Notes: generated by a model not told the origin, from the sequence alone. A DNA stretch of 39,746 nucleotides from [Haemophilus] felis (GCA_002015125.1 MUYB01000029.1:15012-54757), one strand, 5' to 3'; positions 29,101 to 39,541 are shown, counted from the first letter of the stretch. Made by a program: numbers and translations.

Positions 29101-30951
29101 ATGTTAAATCGTTACCCTCTTTGGAAGAACATAATGGTGATCCTCGTGGTCGCCATTGGTGTTTTATATGCCCTTCCAAATCTTTATGGTGAAGATCCAG
29201 CAGTGCAAATTTCAGGTACAAGAGGTCAACAAGCCAGCACAGAAGTGTTAGCGGATGTGCAAACCTTATTAACTCAAAATCAACTTAATACCAAATCTAT
29301 TATCCTTGAAAATGGCTCTATTCTTGCTCGCTTCAGCAACACAGAAGATCAATTATTAGCAAAAGATAAGTTAGTTGAGAAATTGGGTAATTCTTATACT
29401 GTCGCACTGAATCTTGCGCCTGCAACACCAAGTTGGCTCACCTCTATTGGCGCTTATCCGATGAAGTGGGGCTTAGATCTTCGTGGTGGCGTTCGCTTCT
29501 TAATGGAAGTGGATATGAACTCCGCATTAAGCAAGCGCCAAGAGCAACTGCAAGACAGTTTGCGTACGGAATTACGTAAAGAAAAATTTCAATATACAGG
29601 CATTAAAGCAGGCGAAAATTTTTCCACGCTCATCAGTTTATTGAAACCTCAGCAACTGGATACGGTACAACGTTTTTTACGCAAACAACATCAAGATCTC
29701 AATATTCAAGCTATTTCAGAAAACACCCTTTCTTTAACGCTGTCTGAACAGGCGTTAAATGAAGCCCGTGAAAGTGCTATTGAACAGAACTTAACCATTT
29801 TGCGTAAACGTGTGTCTGAACTTGGGGTATCTGAAGCGGTAATTCAACGACAGGGAGCAGAACGTATCGTTGTGGAATTACCAGGAGTACAAGACACTGC
29901 ACGCGCGAAGGAAATTTTAGGTGCGACGGCGACGTTAGAATTTCGCCTCGTCAATGAAAATGTGAATTTAGATGCCGCAGAGAAAGGGTTTGTTCCTGCC
30001 GACTCAGAAGTTAAATTGGATCGCAATGGTCGCCCTGTTGCATTATATAAAAGAGCGGTACTTGGCGGTGAACATATTACGAATGCGAGTTCAGGTTTAG
30101 ATCAACAAACTTCCCGCCCACAAGTCAGCGTAACCTTAGATAGCGAAGGCGGCGAAATTATGTCGCAAACCACTCGTTTAAATCTTAAAAAGCCAATGGC
30201 GACGCTATACGTAGAATACAAAGACAGCGGTAAAAAAGATCAAAATGGCAAAGCGATTTTAGAAAAACACGAGGAAGTAATTAACGTCGCTACTATCCAA
30301 GGTCGTTTTGGTAGCCAATTCCAAATTACAGGTATTGATAGTCCTGCCGAAGCATTGAATTTAGCGGTGTTATTACGTTCAGGTGCATTAATCGCACCAA
30401 TTCAAATTGTAGAAGAACGTACAATCGGCCCTTCACTTGGTGCAGAAAATGTTCGCCAAGGTTTGGAAGCAAGCTTCTGGGGATTAGTTGCCGTTATCGT
30501 CTTTGTAGTTTTCTACTATCGTAAATTTGGCATGATTGCGAATTTAGCCTTAGTGGCAAATATTATTCTCGTTATTGGTTTAATGTCCTTATTGCCAGGT
30601 GCAACATTATCCATGCCTGGGATTGCTGGTATCGTGCTATCCGTTGGTATGTCTATCGACGCTAACGTCTTGATTTTTGAGCGAATAAAAGAAGAAATTC
30701 GCAACGGACGCCCAGTGCAACAAGCTATCAACGAAGGTTACTCTGGTGCTTTCACCAGTATTTTTGATGCCAACTTAACCACTATTTTAACCTCCATAAT
30801 CCTGTATTCCGTAGGCAGTGGACCCGTAAAAGGTTTTGCCATCACCCTTGCTTTAGGCGTCGGCATCTCAATGTTTACCGCCATCGTCGGAACACGAGCC
30901 ATCGTGAATTTCCTTTACGGCGGCAAACGCATTAAAAAATTATCCATTTAA
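29101..30951 (+). CDS. secD: Protein translocase subunit SecD
   Basis: SecD uses the proton gradient to help pull exported proteins through SecYEG. The 616-residue protein has an N-terminal transmembrane helix (about 7-27), a large periplasmic region with the P1 head and the YPMKWGLDLRGGVRFLMEVD motif, and five C-terminal transmembrane segments (about 455-610) containing GIAGIVLSVGMSIDANVLIFERIKEE, with the conserved Asp of the proton path. GGGAAAA lies before the ATG. secF follows after 12 bases. Confidence 0.98.
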   Translation: MLNRYPLWKNIMVILVVAIGVLYALPNLYGEDPAVQISGTRGQQASTEVLADVQTLLTQNQLNTKSIILENGSILARFSNTEDQLLAKDKLVEKLGNSYTVALNLAPATPSWLTSIGAYPMKWGLDLRGGVRFLMEVDMNSALSKRQEQLQDSLRTELRKEKFQYTGIKAGENFSTLISLLKPQQLDTVQRFLRKQHQDLNIQAISENTLSLTLSEQALNEARESAIEQNLTILRKRVSELGVSEAVIQRQGAERIVVELPGVQDTARAKEILGATATLEFRLVNENVNLDAAEKGFVPADSEVKLDRNGRPVALYKRAVLGGEHITNASSGLDQQTSRPQVSVTLDSEGGEIMSQTTRLNLKKPMATLYVEYKDSGKKDQNGKAILEKHEEVINVATIQGRFGSQFQITGIDSPAEALNLAVLLRSGALIAPIQIVEERTIGPSLGAENVRQGLEASFWGLVAVIVFVVFYYRKFGMIANLALVANIILVIGLMSLLPGATLSMPGIAGIVLSVGMSIDANVLIFERIKEEIRNGRPVQQAINEGYSGAFTSIFDANLTTILTSIILYSVGSGPVKGFAITLALGVGISMFTAIVGTRAIVNFLYGGKRIKKLSI

Positions 30952-30963
30952 GCAGAGGTTGTT

Positions 30964-31935
30964 GTGAGTTTATTAAAAAAACAAACTGTAACGGCGGAAA
31001 ATGAGCCACAAATTAAATTGCCTTATCGCCTCATTCCTTTTATGAATGGACGAAAATGGGGGTATTTATTTTCCGTCTTGGTCATCAGCTTGTCCTTATT
31101 TTGTGTGATTACAAAAGGATTTAACTGGGGCTTAGATTTCACAGGTGGCACGGTGTTGGATATGAGTTTTTCTCAAGCGGCGAACGTGGGTGAAATTCGT
31201 AGCACATTAGAGAAAAACAACATTGACGGTGCACTTGTGCAAAATTCAGGTAGCGTACGAGATGTGATTATCCGCCTGCCAGCCACTCTTGATAGTGCCA
31301 GCGTCGGTACCGACGTTAAGCAACTTTTGCAAAATTTAGACAAAAATCTTGTGGTACACAGCATCGAATACGTGGGACCTAACGTTGGTGAAGAATTAAC
31401 GCAATCCGCAATTTACGCCACCTTAGCCACATTATTAATGTTGTTAGTTTATATCGGTATGCGGTTTGAGTGGCGTTTGGCGTTAGGTGCGATTGCTTCT
31501 TTAGCACACGATGTTATCGTTACTTTGGGATTTTTCTCTTTGCTTCAAATTGAAATGGATCTCACCTTCGTCGCCGCTATATTAACGGTAGTTGGTTATT
31601 CTTTAAACGATAGTATCGTGGTTTTTGACCGTGTGCGTGAGAATATCCGCAAAATAAGACGCACAGAAACTTTTGATATTATTAATATTTCTCTGTCTCA
31701 AACCCTATCCCGAACCCTAATGACGTCGGCGACAACCCTTGTGGTGGTGCTATCGCTTTTAATTTTCGGCGGACCAAGTATTCACAGCTTCTCCGTTGCA
31801 TTGTTGATCGGCATTGGATTTGGTACTTATTCTTCTATCTTTGTTGCGATTGCCCTTGCTTACGATTTAGGATTAAAACGAGAGCATATGTTACCGCCGA
31901 AGGTAGATAAAGACGATTTAGATGAAATTCCTTAA
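30964..31935 (+). CDS. secF: Protein translocase subunit SecF
   Basis: The SecD partner, an RND-superfamily membrane protein of 323 residues. Motifs: NWGLDFTGGTVLDMSFSQ in the periplasmic part after TM1, EYVGPNVGEEL and VVGYSLNDSIVVFDRVRENIR in TM4-5, with the proton-path Asp. Translation starts at GTG 30964 with AGAGG nine bases before it. The N-terminus has a short cytoplasmic extension before TM1 (about 30-50). Followed by a terminator. Confidence 0.97.
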   Translation: MSLLKKQTVTAENEPQIKLPYRLIPFMNGRKWGYLFSVLVISLSLFCVITKGFNWGLDFTGGTVLDMSFSQAANVGEIRSTLEKNNIDGALVQNSGSVRDVIIRLPATLDSASVGTDVKQLLQNLDKNLVVHSIEYVGPNVGEELTQSAIYATLATLLMLLVYIGMRFEWRLALGAIASLAHDVIVTLGFFSLLQIEMDLTFVAAILTVVGYSLNDSIVVFDRVRENIRKIRRTETFDIINISLSQTLSRTLMTSATTLVVVLSLLIFGGPSIHSFSVALLIGIGFGTYSSIFVAIALAYDLGLKREHMLPPKVDKDDLDEIP

Positions 31936-31972
31936 TAAGTAAGAGAAATTCTATCTGAGATTTAACGCCGAT

Positions 31973-32001
31973 GGCGCTCGTGTTCACACGAGTGCCTTTT
32001 T
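31973..32001 (+). terminator. Rho-independent terminator of yajC-secDF
   Basis: GGCGCTCGTG (31973-31982) pairs with CACGAGTGCC (31987-31996) with one G-U pair and a 4-base loop, followed by five T. Confidence 0.88.
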
Positions 32002-32076
32002 AATATCTAACTTAGTTAAAAGCACTCGTGCTATCTTTCGTTTTAAAATCCGAGTAATAAAAGTGGTTTAATTTTA

Positions 32077-32802
32077 TCAAAAAAGTTGTTTCATTTTCTT
32101 GATTTGCTCAGCATCACAAACCCAAATATGGCTATCGTCCTCAGCTCTACTTCCCATTACCGCATTATTTTTACTGATCATTTGGCTTGAGCGATAGGTT
32201 TTGGCTGACAAATGCAATTCATCGACTTTGGTTACTTCAGCTAATTCTTTCGCATTATCAGGATTAACGCCTGCACCAGCCATAATCTTTATTCGTCCTT
32301 CCGCTTGTTTTACCAATTGAGCGAGAAGAGTTTTTCCTTCAACGGCGTTAGATTGTTGCCCAGAACTTAATAACCGTTCACAGCCAAGTTCGATAAGTTG
32401 TTCTAGTCCTTTATAAGGATCTGCACAAAGGTCAAAAGCTCGATGAAATGTAATGCCTATACCGTCTGCCGCTTTAACGAGACGCTGGCAATTAACAACA
32501 TCAATTTCCGCATAAGGGGTTAACACCCCAATTACCACACCTTGTGCACCCAATTCTTTGGCAACGTATATATCTTGCTCCATCATTTCTATTTCATGTG
32601 CATTAAATAAAAAGTCGCCAGCTCGAGGGCGAATCATCACATAGCAAGGAATATGGCATAGATTAACGGCAGATTTAATTAAACTATAAGATGGAGTAAG
32701 TCCTCCAACGGAAAGGCTACTGCATAATTCCAAACGATCAGCACCTGCTTTTTGAGCAATTAAAGCAGATTCGATATTATCAATACAAATTTCGATTTTC
32801 AT
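32077..32802 (-). CDS. cutC: CutC family protein
   Basis: A 241-residue TIM-barrel protein of the CutC family. The N-terminal EICIDNIESALIAQKAGADRLELCSSLSVGGLTPS is the family signature; further motifs are MIRPRAGDF, GVVIGVLTP, ITFHRAFD and IMAGAGVNPDNA. It was first linked to copper tolerance in E. coli, but that role is disputed and the reaction is unknown. Monocistronic, downstream of eno on the same strand but separated from it by the eno terminator. Convergent with secF. Confidence 0.94.
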   Translation of the reverse strand: MKIEICIDNIESALIAQKAGADRLELCSSLSVGGLTPSYSLIKSAVNLCHIPCYVMIRPRAGDFLFNAHEIEMMEQDIYVAKELGAQGVVIGVLTPYAEIDVVNCQRLVKAADGIGITFHRAFDLCADPYKGLEQLIELGCERLLSSGQQSNAVEGKTLLAQLVKQAEGRIKIMAGAGVNPDNAKELAEVTKVDELHLSAKTYRSSQMISKNNAVMGSRAEDDSHIWVCDAEQIKKMKQLF

Positions 32803-32854
32803 TTTCCTTCGCAGAATAAAGAGATTGGCAGTTAAATATTTTTGTTAAAACTAT

Positions 32855-32884
32855 AAAAAAATACCGCACATTTTCGTGCGGTAT
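32855..32884 (-). terminator. Rho-independent terminator of eno, built from uptake-signal-like halves
   Basis: On the minus strand ATACCGCAC (32884-32876) pairs with GTGCGGTAT (32869-32861) across 6 bases, followed by a T run. The arms contain the GTGCGGT core of the uptake signal in inverted orientation, but lack the leading AA, so they are not exact 9-base signals. Confidence 0.88.
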
Positions 32885-32906
32885 TCTTTCTGCAAATGTC
32901 AGTTAA

Positions 32907-34274
<1,368 letters not shown>

Positions 34275-34349
34275 TCAATTTTGTCTTGCTAAAAATGCGA
34301 ATTAATTGATTTGGATCCATAAATATAATATTTGCAAAATATCCATATC

Positions 34350-34412
34350 TTTGTAATTTAAAAAAATTACAAAAAATTATTGCCTTTGTAATTTGTACGA
34401 TTAAAATACAAA
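34350..34412. promoter_or_regulatory. Cluster of TTTGTAATTT boxes upstream of the restriction island
   Basis: The 10-mer TTTGTAATTT occurs at 34350-34359 and 34385-34394, and its complement at 34364-34373 forms a perfect 10-bp hairpin with the first (4-base loop). In addition TTTGTA (34392-34397) and TACAAA (34407-34412) form an inverted repeat with a 9-base spacer. Repeated half-sites just before the first gene of a defence operon are suggestive of an operator; the regulator is unknown. Low sequence complexity (AT-rich) means part of this could be chance. Confidence 0.45.
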
Positions 34413-34444
34413 CTAAAGGTAATTTATAGAAGGCACAATTGATC

Positions 34445-35020
34445 ATGTATTTGACTGAGCTTGTGACAATAAACAGTGGTCAACCGCAGTTTCGCATCTC
34501 TGAAACAAGTGATTTAGAAGCACCAAGTTATACCTACTATACGCAAGCAAATCTTGAGCTTGACATTCAATTAGCTGATACACCTATTTTGCCTGAGAAA
34601 GTCATAAGAACATTTGATCCCATTACCAGTCTATTATCTGCAGGAGATGTTATTTTTAGTTTAATTTCAGGTAAAAGTGCTCGCGTTAGCAATATGCATC
34701 AAGGTTTTTTATATACGCAGAATTATGCCAAATTGGTCTCAACATCAAGAATTGATGCTAATTACTTGATTTATTTATTAAATGAATCTCCCCTGATTCA
34801 GAAACAGTTAACCAACGGGTTACAAGGCACCCAAGTTTTAAAATACACAATGAAACAGCTGAAATCCCTCAAATTGCCAAAACTTCCCACTTTATCAAAG
34901 CAACGGTTGATAGGAGATGTTTATTGTAAGCAACAGAAATTAGCTTATTTAAAACAACGTGCTGCACAGTTAGAAAAATTCCTTGTATTACATCAATTAC
35001 AAAAAGCGAGCTCAAAATGA
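34445..35020 (+). CDS. Single-TRD type I restriction specificity protein (HsdS-like, half-length)
   Basis: A 191-residue protein with the layout of half an HsdS: one target-recognition domain (about 1-140, including LSAGDVIFSLISGKSARVSN and YLIYLLNESPLIQKQLTNG) followed by a conserved helical region (LPTLSKQRLIGDVYCKQQKLAYLKQRAAQLEKF). Full HsdS proteins have two such units and about 400 aa. Half-length S proteins can act as dimers, so it need not be broken. ATG 34445 is preferred; a TTG two codons earlier has better spacing from GAAGG. Its stop overlaps the hsdR start by 4 bases (ATGA), so the two are translationally coupled. No hsdM is upstream: eno is next, on the other strand. From memory, H. 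influenzae HI1286 next to HI1285 (hsdR) and HI1287 (hsdM) is a similar arrangement. Confidence 0.8.
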   Translation: MYLTELVTINSGQPQFRISETSDLEAPSYTYYTQANLELDIQLADTPILPEKVIRTFDPITSLLSAGDVIFSLISGKSARVSNMHQGFLYTQNYAKLVSTSRIDANYLIYLLNESPLIQKQLTNGLQGTQVLKYTMKQLKSLKLPKLPTLSKQRLIGDVYCKQQKLAYLKQRAAQLEKFLVLHQLQKASSK

Positions 35021-38000
35021 CCAATAAAATGCCTGAATTAGTCTTTGAAAAGAACTTAATTGAATATCTTTGTACTGGTACTATCACATCAGAAAATAGT
35101 ATCAATGAATCAAGCCCTGATTACATTGTACGCACAAAGTTATGGCGTTATGAGCCAACCATTAAAACAACAGAAGATTTATGGGCGAATTTTAAACAGA
35201 TTTTAGAAAGGCTAAATCAGAAAACTCTAGAACGCCCCTTAAGTACGGTGGAATTTGAACAAGTCAAACGCATTATTTCTAACCTTTCTACACCTTACGC
35301 CGCTGGTCAATTCCTTTATGGTACCAATGGCATTTCACAAATTGAAATTGATTTAGACGATGATCGTCATGTCTTTTTAACGGTCTTTGATCAAAAACAA
35401 ATTGGTGCAGGGGATACTACCTACCAAATTGTTAATCAAATTCGACGTCCAGCTGTCATTGCGGGAAAAGAGAACCGCTGTTTTGATACCACCTTATTGA
35501 TCAATGGTTTACCCATTGTTCAAATTGAAGAAAAAAAAGAAACAAGGGATATTAACGAAGCGTTGAATCAAATGCATCAATATATTGCAGAGCATCAATA
35601 TAGCGACATTTATTCCACCCTACAGATCTTGGTTGCTATTACGCCGAATAATGTGAAATACATGGCGAATACCACAGCGGATCGTTTTAACAAAGATTTT
35701 GCCTTTAACTGGCAACGTCAGTCCGACAACAAACCTATCTATAAATGGAAAGAATTTGCGGATTCTATGTTAAGTATTCCAATGGCACATCAAATGGCAA
35801 CCAATTATATGATTTTAGACGGCACACCCAACAAACAAGCCTTAAAAGTGATGCGTCCTTATCAAGTGTATGCCACAAGAAATGTCATGAACAAGCTAAA
35901 AAAAGCTGATTTTTCGCAAGCAATCAATAAGCTTGGTTATATTTGGCACACAACAGGATCTGGAAAAACCATTACGAGTTTTAAAACCGCTTGGTTAGCA
36001 AGTCGTGCTGCTAATGTGGATAAAGTGGTTTTCTTGGTGGATCGTATTGCCTTAACGAATCAAACCAATGATAACTATCGTGCCTATGATCCAGATGCAA
36101 CGAAAGATGATGTTGGTACCGTACGGGACACTAAAAATACAACCGATCTTAATCGCAAACTACATAGTAAAGGCAGTCAAATCATTATTACTTCCGTGCA
36201 AAAACTAGACACATTAGTAAAACGATCCTCCTTTAAAGCGCCGAATAAAAATATCCTGTTTATTGTTGACGAAGCGCATCGCTCTACGGGCAGTGAAAAT
36301 TTCCAAGCTATTCAAAAAGCCTTTAAACATTCTGCTTGGATTGGCTACACAGGCACGCCAATGTTTGATGAAACCACCAATGGTTTACGTACTGAAGATA
36401 TTTTTGGCGAACTTTTACATGCTTATACCATTCGCGAAGCTATTGCAGATCGAAATGTATTGGGCTTTAAAGTGGATTTTGAAACCACGATTAGTGAAGA
36501 AAGCATGAAAAAGGATTACTTACCCAAATTTTATCGCCAAAAATATCCTACTTGGACAGAACAACAAATCACACAAAAAATTGAAAATCTGACCCAACAA
36601 GATATGGATGATAGCATTGAACCCAGTTTCTACGATGAAAATCCAGAACATGTTGAATTGGTGGTAAAAGATATTTTCAAGCATTGGAAAAATCGCTCGA
36701 ATTGGGATAATAAATTGAATCGAGGTAAATACAACGCCATGTTAACCACACACATTGGTGGCGGAAAAGCCAGCACACCCATGGCGATGATGTACTTTCG
36801 TGAGTTCCAACGAGTGAATAAAGAGCGGTCGGAAAACGGCGAATTTTGTTTAAAAGTTGCGGTGACTTTTAGCCAAAATAACACGAATAACGATGCAATG
36901 CTTGAGAATAATCAAGGGCTATTTGAAGCGATCCAACATTACAATGCGGAATTTGGAACCAATTTTAGTATGTCAGATGTTTCGGCTTACACAGAAGATG
37001 TCGCTAGTCGGTTAAATCGAACGGCAACGGACAAACAATTTTTAGATCTCGTTATTGTGGTGGATCAACTGCTTACTGGTTTCGATGCTCCAGAATTAAA
37101 CACTCTGTATGTTGACCGCACTTTAAAAGGTGCTGGATTAATTCAAGCGTATTCACGCACTAATCGAGTAGCCGATATGCGTGAAAAACCTTGGGGACGA
37201 GTGATTAATTACCGCTGGCCTGCACATAATGAAAATTTAATGAATGAAGCCTTGTCCATTTACGCCAATAAAGATTCCGCACAGTTATCTTCTGAAGAAC
37301 GTAAAGCGAAAAATACGCAAGATAATATCACTGCACCGAAATATCAGGTTTTACTCACTGAAACCAAAGAAATCGTGAAAAATTTACGTGAAATTACCGA
37401 TGATTTTTCTCAACTTCCCCCTTCTGAAGCTAAAAAATGGGAAATGTTTGAACAGCTTAAAACCTACACCACCAATATTGCCAAGCTAAAACAATATTCA
37501 GGCGAAGACGAAAATGGCGAGCCTGTTGGGTTTGATTATGACAACCCAGACAAGCTCATTGAGCAACTTGGAATGAGTGCAGAAGAAGAAAGTATGCTGA
37601 CTAATACGCTAACAAATGAGCTTAAAAATCATTTAGCGAAAAGTAAGAATATTCCACTGGCGCAAATTGAACTGAAGATGACTCACGTAAAAGATGTGGA
37701 AATTAATTACGATTATTTAACGGAATTAATTGAAACCTTGATCAAACAAGTAGAAGCAGGCGAAACTGAAAAAGCCATTGAAACCGAAAAAGAGTTACAA
37801 AAATTTGCCAACGGTTTGGAAGATCGCAGTTTTGCTAGCCGAATTTTCAGTGCAACTCAAGCCATTATGAAAGGCTTGTTCGGATTAAAAGATCTGTTTA
37901 ATAAACCCAAAGACGGTGCTGCCATTGTTGAGCAGGCAAATCTGGCTTCACAAAATCAACAATTGTTAGCTTTCCGTCTACATTGGGGATTAACTGAGAT

Positions 38001-38220
38001 CATAACAAACGCAGAATTAACCGCACTTTTCAGCCGCCACCAATATCAAGAAAAAGATCTTGATGACAACGACCAGCTCACAGAATTAATTAAAAAGGCT
38101 GGCGTAACTTACACAGAAATGGCACAAGATAACGAGATCAAAGCGTTGTCAAAAATGAAATACCGTAATCAATTGCGTAATGCGATTTATCAATTGGCGG
38201 ATGAGTTTACAGGAGAATAA
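35017..38220 (+). CDS. hsdR: Type I restriction endonuclease, R subunit (HsdR)
   Basis: The motor and nuclease subunit of a type I restriction enzyme: it translocates DNA with ATP and cuts it at a distance from the recognition site. The 1067-residue protein has the PD-(D/E)xK nuclease near the N-terminus (D157 in CFDTTLLINGLP, E171-x-K173 in QIEEKKE), Walker A TTGSGKT near 309-316, the DEAH box VDEAHRS, GYTGTPMF and QAYSRTNRV in the second helicase lobe, and a long helical C-terminal region that binds the methylase core. It is of the type IC (EcoR124I-like) length and motif spacing. All key residues are present, so it appears intact. It needs HsdM and HsdS; only a half-length S lies next to it. 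An uptake signal lies at 38020-38028. Confidence 0.95.
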   Translation: MTNKMPELVFEKNLIEYLCTGTITSENSINESSPDYIVRTKLWRYEPTIKTTEDLWANFKQILERLNQKTLERPLSTVEFEQVKRIISNLSTPYAAGQFLYGTNGISQIEIDLDDDRHVFLTVFDQKQIGAGDTTYQIVNQIRRPAVIAGKENRCFDTTLLINGLPIVQIEEKKETRDINEALNQMHQYIAEHQYSDIYSTLQILVAITPNNVKYMANTTADRFNKDFAFNWQRQSDNKPIYKWKEFADSMLSIPMAHQMATNYMILDGTPNKQALKVMRPYQVYATRNVMNKLKKADFSQAINKLGYIWHTTGSGKTITSFKTAWLASRAANVDKVVFLVDRIALTNQTNDNYRAYDPDATKDDVGTVRDTKNTTDLNRKLHSKGSQIIITSVQKLDTLVKRSSFKAPNKNILFIVDEAHRSTGSENFQAIQKAFKHSAWIGYTGTPMFDETTNGLRTEDIFGELLHAYTIREAIADRNVLGFKVDFETTISEESMKKDYLPKFYRQKYPTWTEQQITQKIENLTQQDMDDSIEPSFYDENPEHVELVVKDIFKHWKNRSNWDNKLNRGKYNAMLTTHIGGGKASTPMAMMYFREFQRVNKERSENGEFCLKVAVTFSQNNTNNDAMLENNQGLFEAIQHYNAEFGTNFSMSDVSAYTEDVASRLNRTATDKQFLDLVIVVDQLLTGFDAPELNTLYVDRTLKGAGLIQAYSRTNRVADMREKPWGRVINYRWPAHNENLMNEALSIYANKDSAQLSSEERKAKNTQDNITAPKYQVLLTETKEIVKNLREITDDFSQLPPSEAKKWEMFEQLKTYTTNIAKLKQYSGEDENGEPVGFDYDNPDKLIEQLGMSAEEESMLTNTLTNELKNHLAKSKNIPLAQIELKMTHVKDVEINYDYLTELIETLIKQVEAGETEKAIETEKELQKFANGLEDRSFASRIFSATQAIMKGLFGLKDLFNKPKDGAAIVEQANLASQNQQLLAFRLHWGLTEIITNAELTALFSRHQYQEKDLDDNDQLTELIKKAGVTYTEMAQDNEIKALSKMKYRNQLRNAIYQLADEFTGE

Positions 38221-38221
38221 T

Positions 38222-38920
38222 ATGAGTTTTAATATTTATTGTGATGAATCTTGCCATTTACCAAATGATGAAAGTTCAGTAATGGTACTTGGTGCTATTC
38301 GTTGTCCTGTAGAGAAAACGAAAGAGATTTCAAAAAGAATCAGAGAAATCAAAGTGGAACACGGTTTTCATCCGAATTTTGAAATTAAATGGAATAAAGT
38401 TTCACAAGCTAAAGCCAATTTCTATTTAGATATCATTGACTATTTTTTTGATGACAATGATTTAAATTTTAGAGCAGTTATTATTAATAAATCAAATTTA
38501 AAACATCGTCAATTTAATCAAACGCACGATGAGTGGTATTATAAAATGTTATTTCTTTTATTGAATAATTTGATTGTTCCCAAAATAAGTTCATTCATTT
38601 ACTTAGATAAAAAAGATACCAGAAGTGCAATTAAAGTTAAAAAACTGCATGATGTGCTATGTCATAATGCCTATGATTTTGAGCAAAAATATATTAAACG
38701 TGTACAAGTTGTTGAATCACATCATGTAGAGCAACTACAGTTATCCGATCTTTTGTTAGGTGCATTAGGATATTATCATCGTAAACTATCGACAAATAAT
38801 GGGAAGAATCAGGTTATCGCCCGTATAAAAGAACGTTCGGGTTATCAGCTAGAAAAGAATACATTACCTACAGAACGTAAATTTAATTTATTTCATTGGG
38901 AAGGAAATTATTATGGATGA
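38222..38920 (+). CDS. DUF3800 domain protein
   Basis: A 232-residue protein with the DUF3800 pattern, thought to have an RNase H-like fold: an N-terminal YCDESCHL with D8 and E9, FEIKWNKVS, YLDKKDTRS in the middle, and QLQLSDLLLGALGYYHRK towards the C-terminus. The spaced acidic residues look like a metal-dependent nuclease centre, though the family's activity is not well defined. DUF3800 genes are common in mobile elements and defence islands. The ATG at 38222 has AGGAG upstream and starts one base after the hsdR stop; an earlier in-frame start would lie inside hsdR. It overlaps the next gene by 8 bases. Confidence 0.85.
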   Translation: MSFNIYCDESCHLPNDESSVMVLGAIRCPVEKTKEISKRIREIKVEHGFHPNFEIKWNKVSQAKANFYLDIIDYFFDDNDLNFRAVIINKSNLKHRQFNQTHDEWYYKMLFLLLNNLIVPKISSFIYLDKKDTRSAIKVKKLHDVLCHNAYDFEQKYIKRVQVVESHHVEQLQLSDLLLGALGYYHRKLSTNNGKNQVIARIKERSGYQLEKNTLPTERKFNLFHWEGNYYG

Positions 38921-39431
38921 AAATAATTGGCTTCCTGAACTTATATTATTAGAAGATTTTTCTGGTAACTGGGAAAATTATTTCCAAACAATATATCAAA
39001 TCTTTGAGCGAGATTTTGAAAATGCAAAACCTAGATTTGGAAAATACCAAGTTAATCTGAAGCGTCATCCAACCTATAATGGTAAAAGTGCAACATTTTG
39101 GCATATGATTTCTGAAGGAAAAGATGAAACAGAAAGAACGCTAGATATTCGCCGTTGTGAACGTATTGCTTGGATAAAACCTATGCTTGAAAATTTTTGT
39201 GAAGTTAAACCTGAAAATTCATCTCCAATTCTTTGGTGGATTGAGAAAAGGGGTAATGAAGAACGTTATCATCTTGTCTTGCCTGATTTTAGCTATTTGG
39301 TCGTTGTAGCAAAACGTCGAGATTTTGTGCTGCCTTGGACTGCATTTTATGTAGAGTATAAGCATCAACGAAGAAAATATAAGAAGAAATATGAAATGTT
39401 TTGGGAAGAAATGGAGTCTCAGAAAAGCTGA
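38913..39431 (+). CDS. Uncharacterised protein paired with DUF3800; possible RelE/colicin-like nuclease
   Basis: I do not recognise this 172-residue protein with certainty. It has no membrane segment or signal. It begins with an acidic, aromatic-rich segment (MDENNWLPELILLEDFSGNWENYF), then HPTYNGKSATFWHM, a helix RRCERIAWIKPMLENF, a predicted set of beta strands (ILWWIEKR, YHLVLPDFSYLVVVAKRRDFVLPWTAFYVE) and a very basic C-terminus (HQRRKYKKKYEMFWEEM). The order helix, then strands with a terminal TAFYV, with His, Arg and Thr candidates for catalysis, is reminiscent of BECR-fold nucleases (RelE, colicin D-like). That is inference from pattern only. GGAAGG precedes the ATG, and the 8-base overlap with the DUF3800 gene suggests a joint function. 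Confidence 0.6.
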   Translation: MDENNWLPELILLEDFSGNWENYFQTIYQIFERDFENAKPRFGKYQVNLKRHPTYNGKSATFWHMISEGKDETERTLDIRRCERIAWIKPMLENFCEVKPENSSPILWWIEKRGNEERYHLVLPDFSYLVVVAKRRDFVLPWTAFYVEYKHQRRKYKKKYEMFWEEMESQKS

Positions 39432-39507
39432 AACCGCCTCGAAAGACGGTCTCGTAACTCCTTCAGTCATAGGCTGATGAGATGTAACTATTATGATTGA
39501 ATCAACG

Positions 39508-39527
39508 ATCTTTTGTCAAGATTTTTT
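39508..39527 (+). terminator. Weak putative terminator after the DUF3800 pair
   Basis: ATCTT (39508-39512) pairs with AAGAT (39518-39522) across 5 bases and is followed by a run of T to 39527. The stem is short and AT-rich, so the assignment is tentative. Confidence 0.35.
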
Positions 39528-39541
39528 GTGGTAGTTATAAT

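Noticed and set aside
39219..39470. 83-codon open frame on the minus strand
   Set aside because: It lies antisense to the unknown gene at 38913-39431, has no good ribosome binding site and no recognisable motif.
39434..39485. Hammerhead-ribozyme-like pieces: CGAAA and CTGATGA in one short stretch
   Set aside because: The stretch between them leaves no room for stem I, and no stem II with a second GAAA follows CTGATGA. The core cannot be folded.
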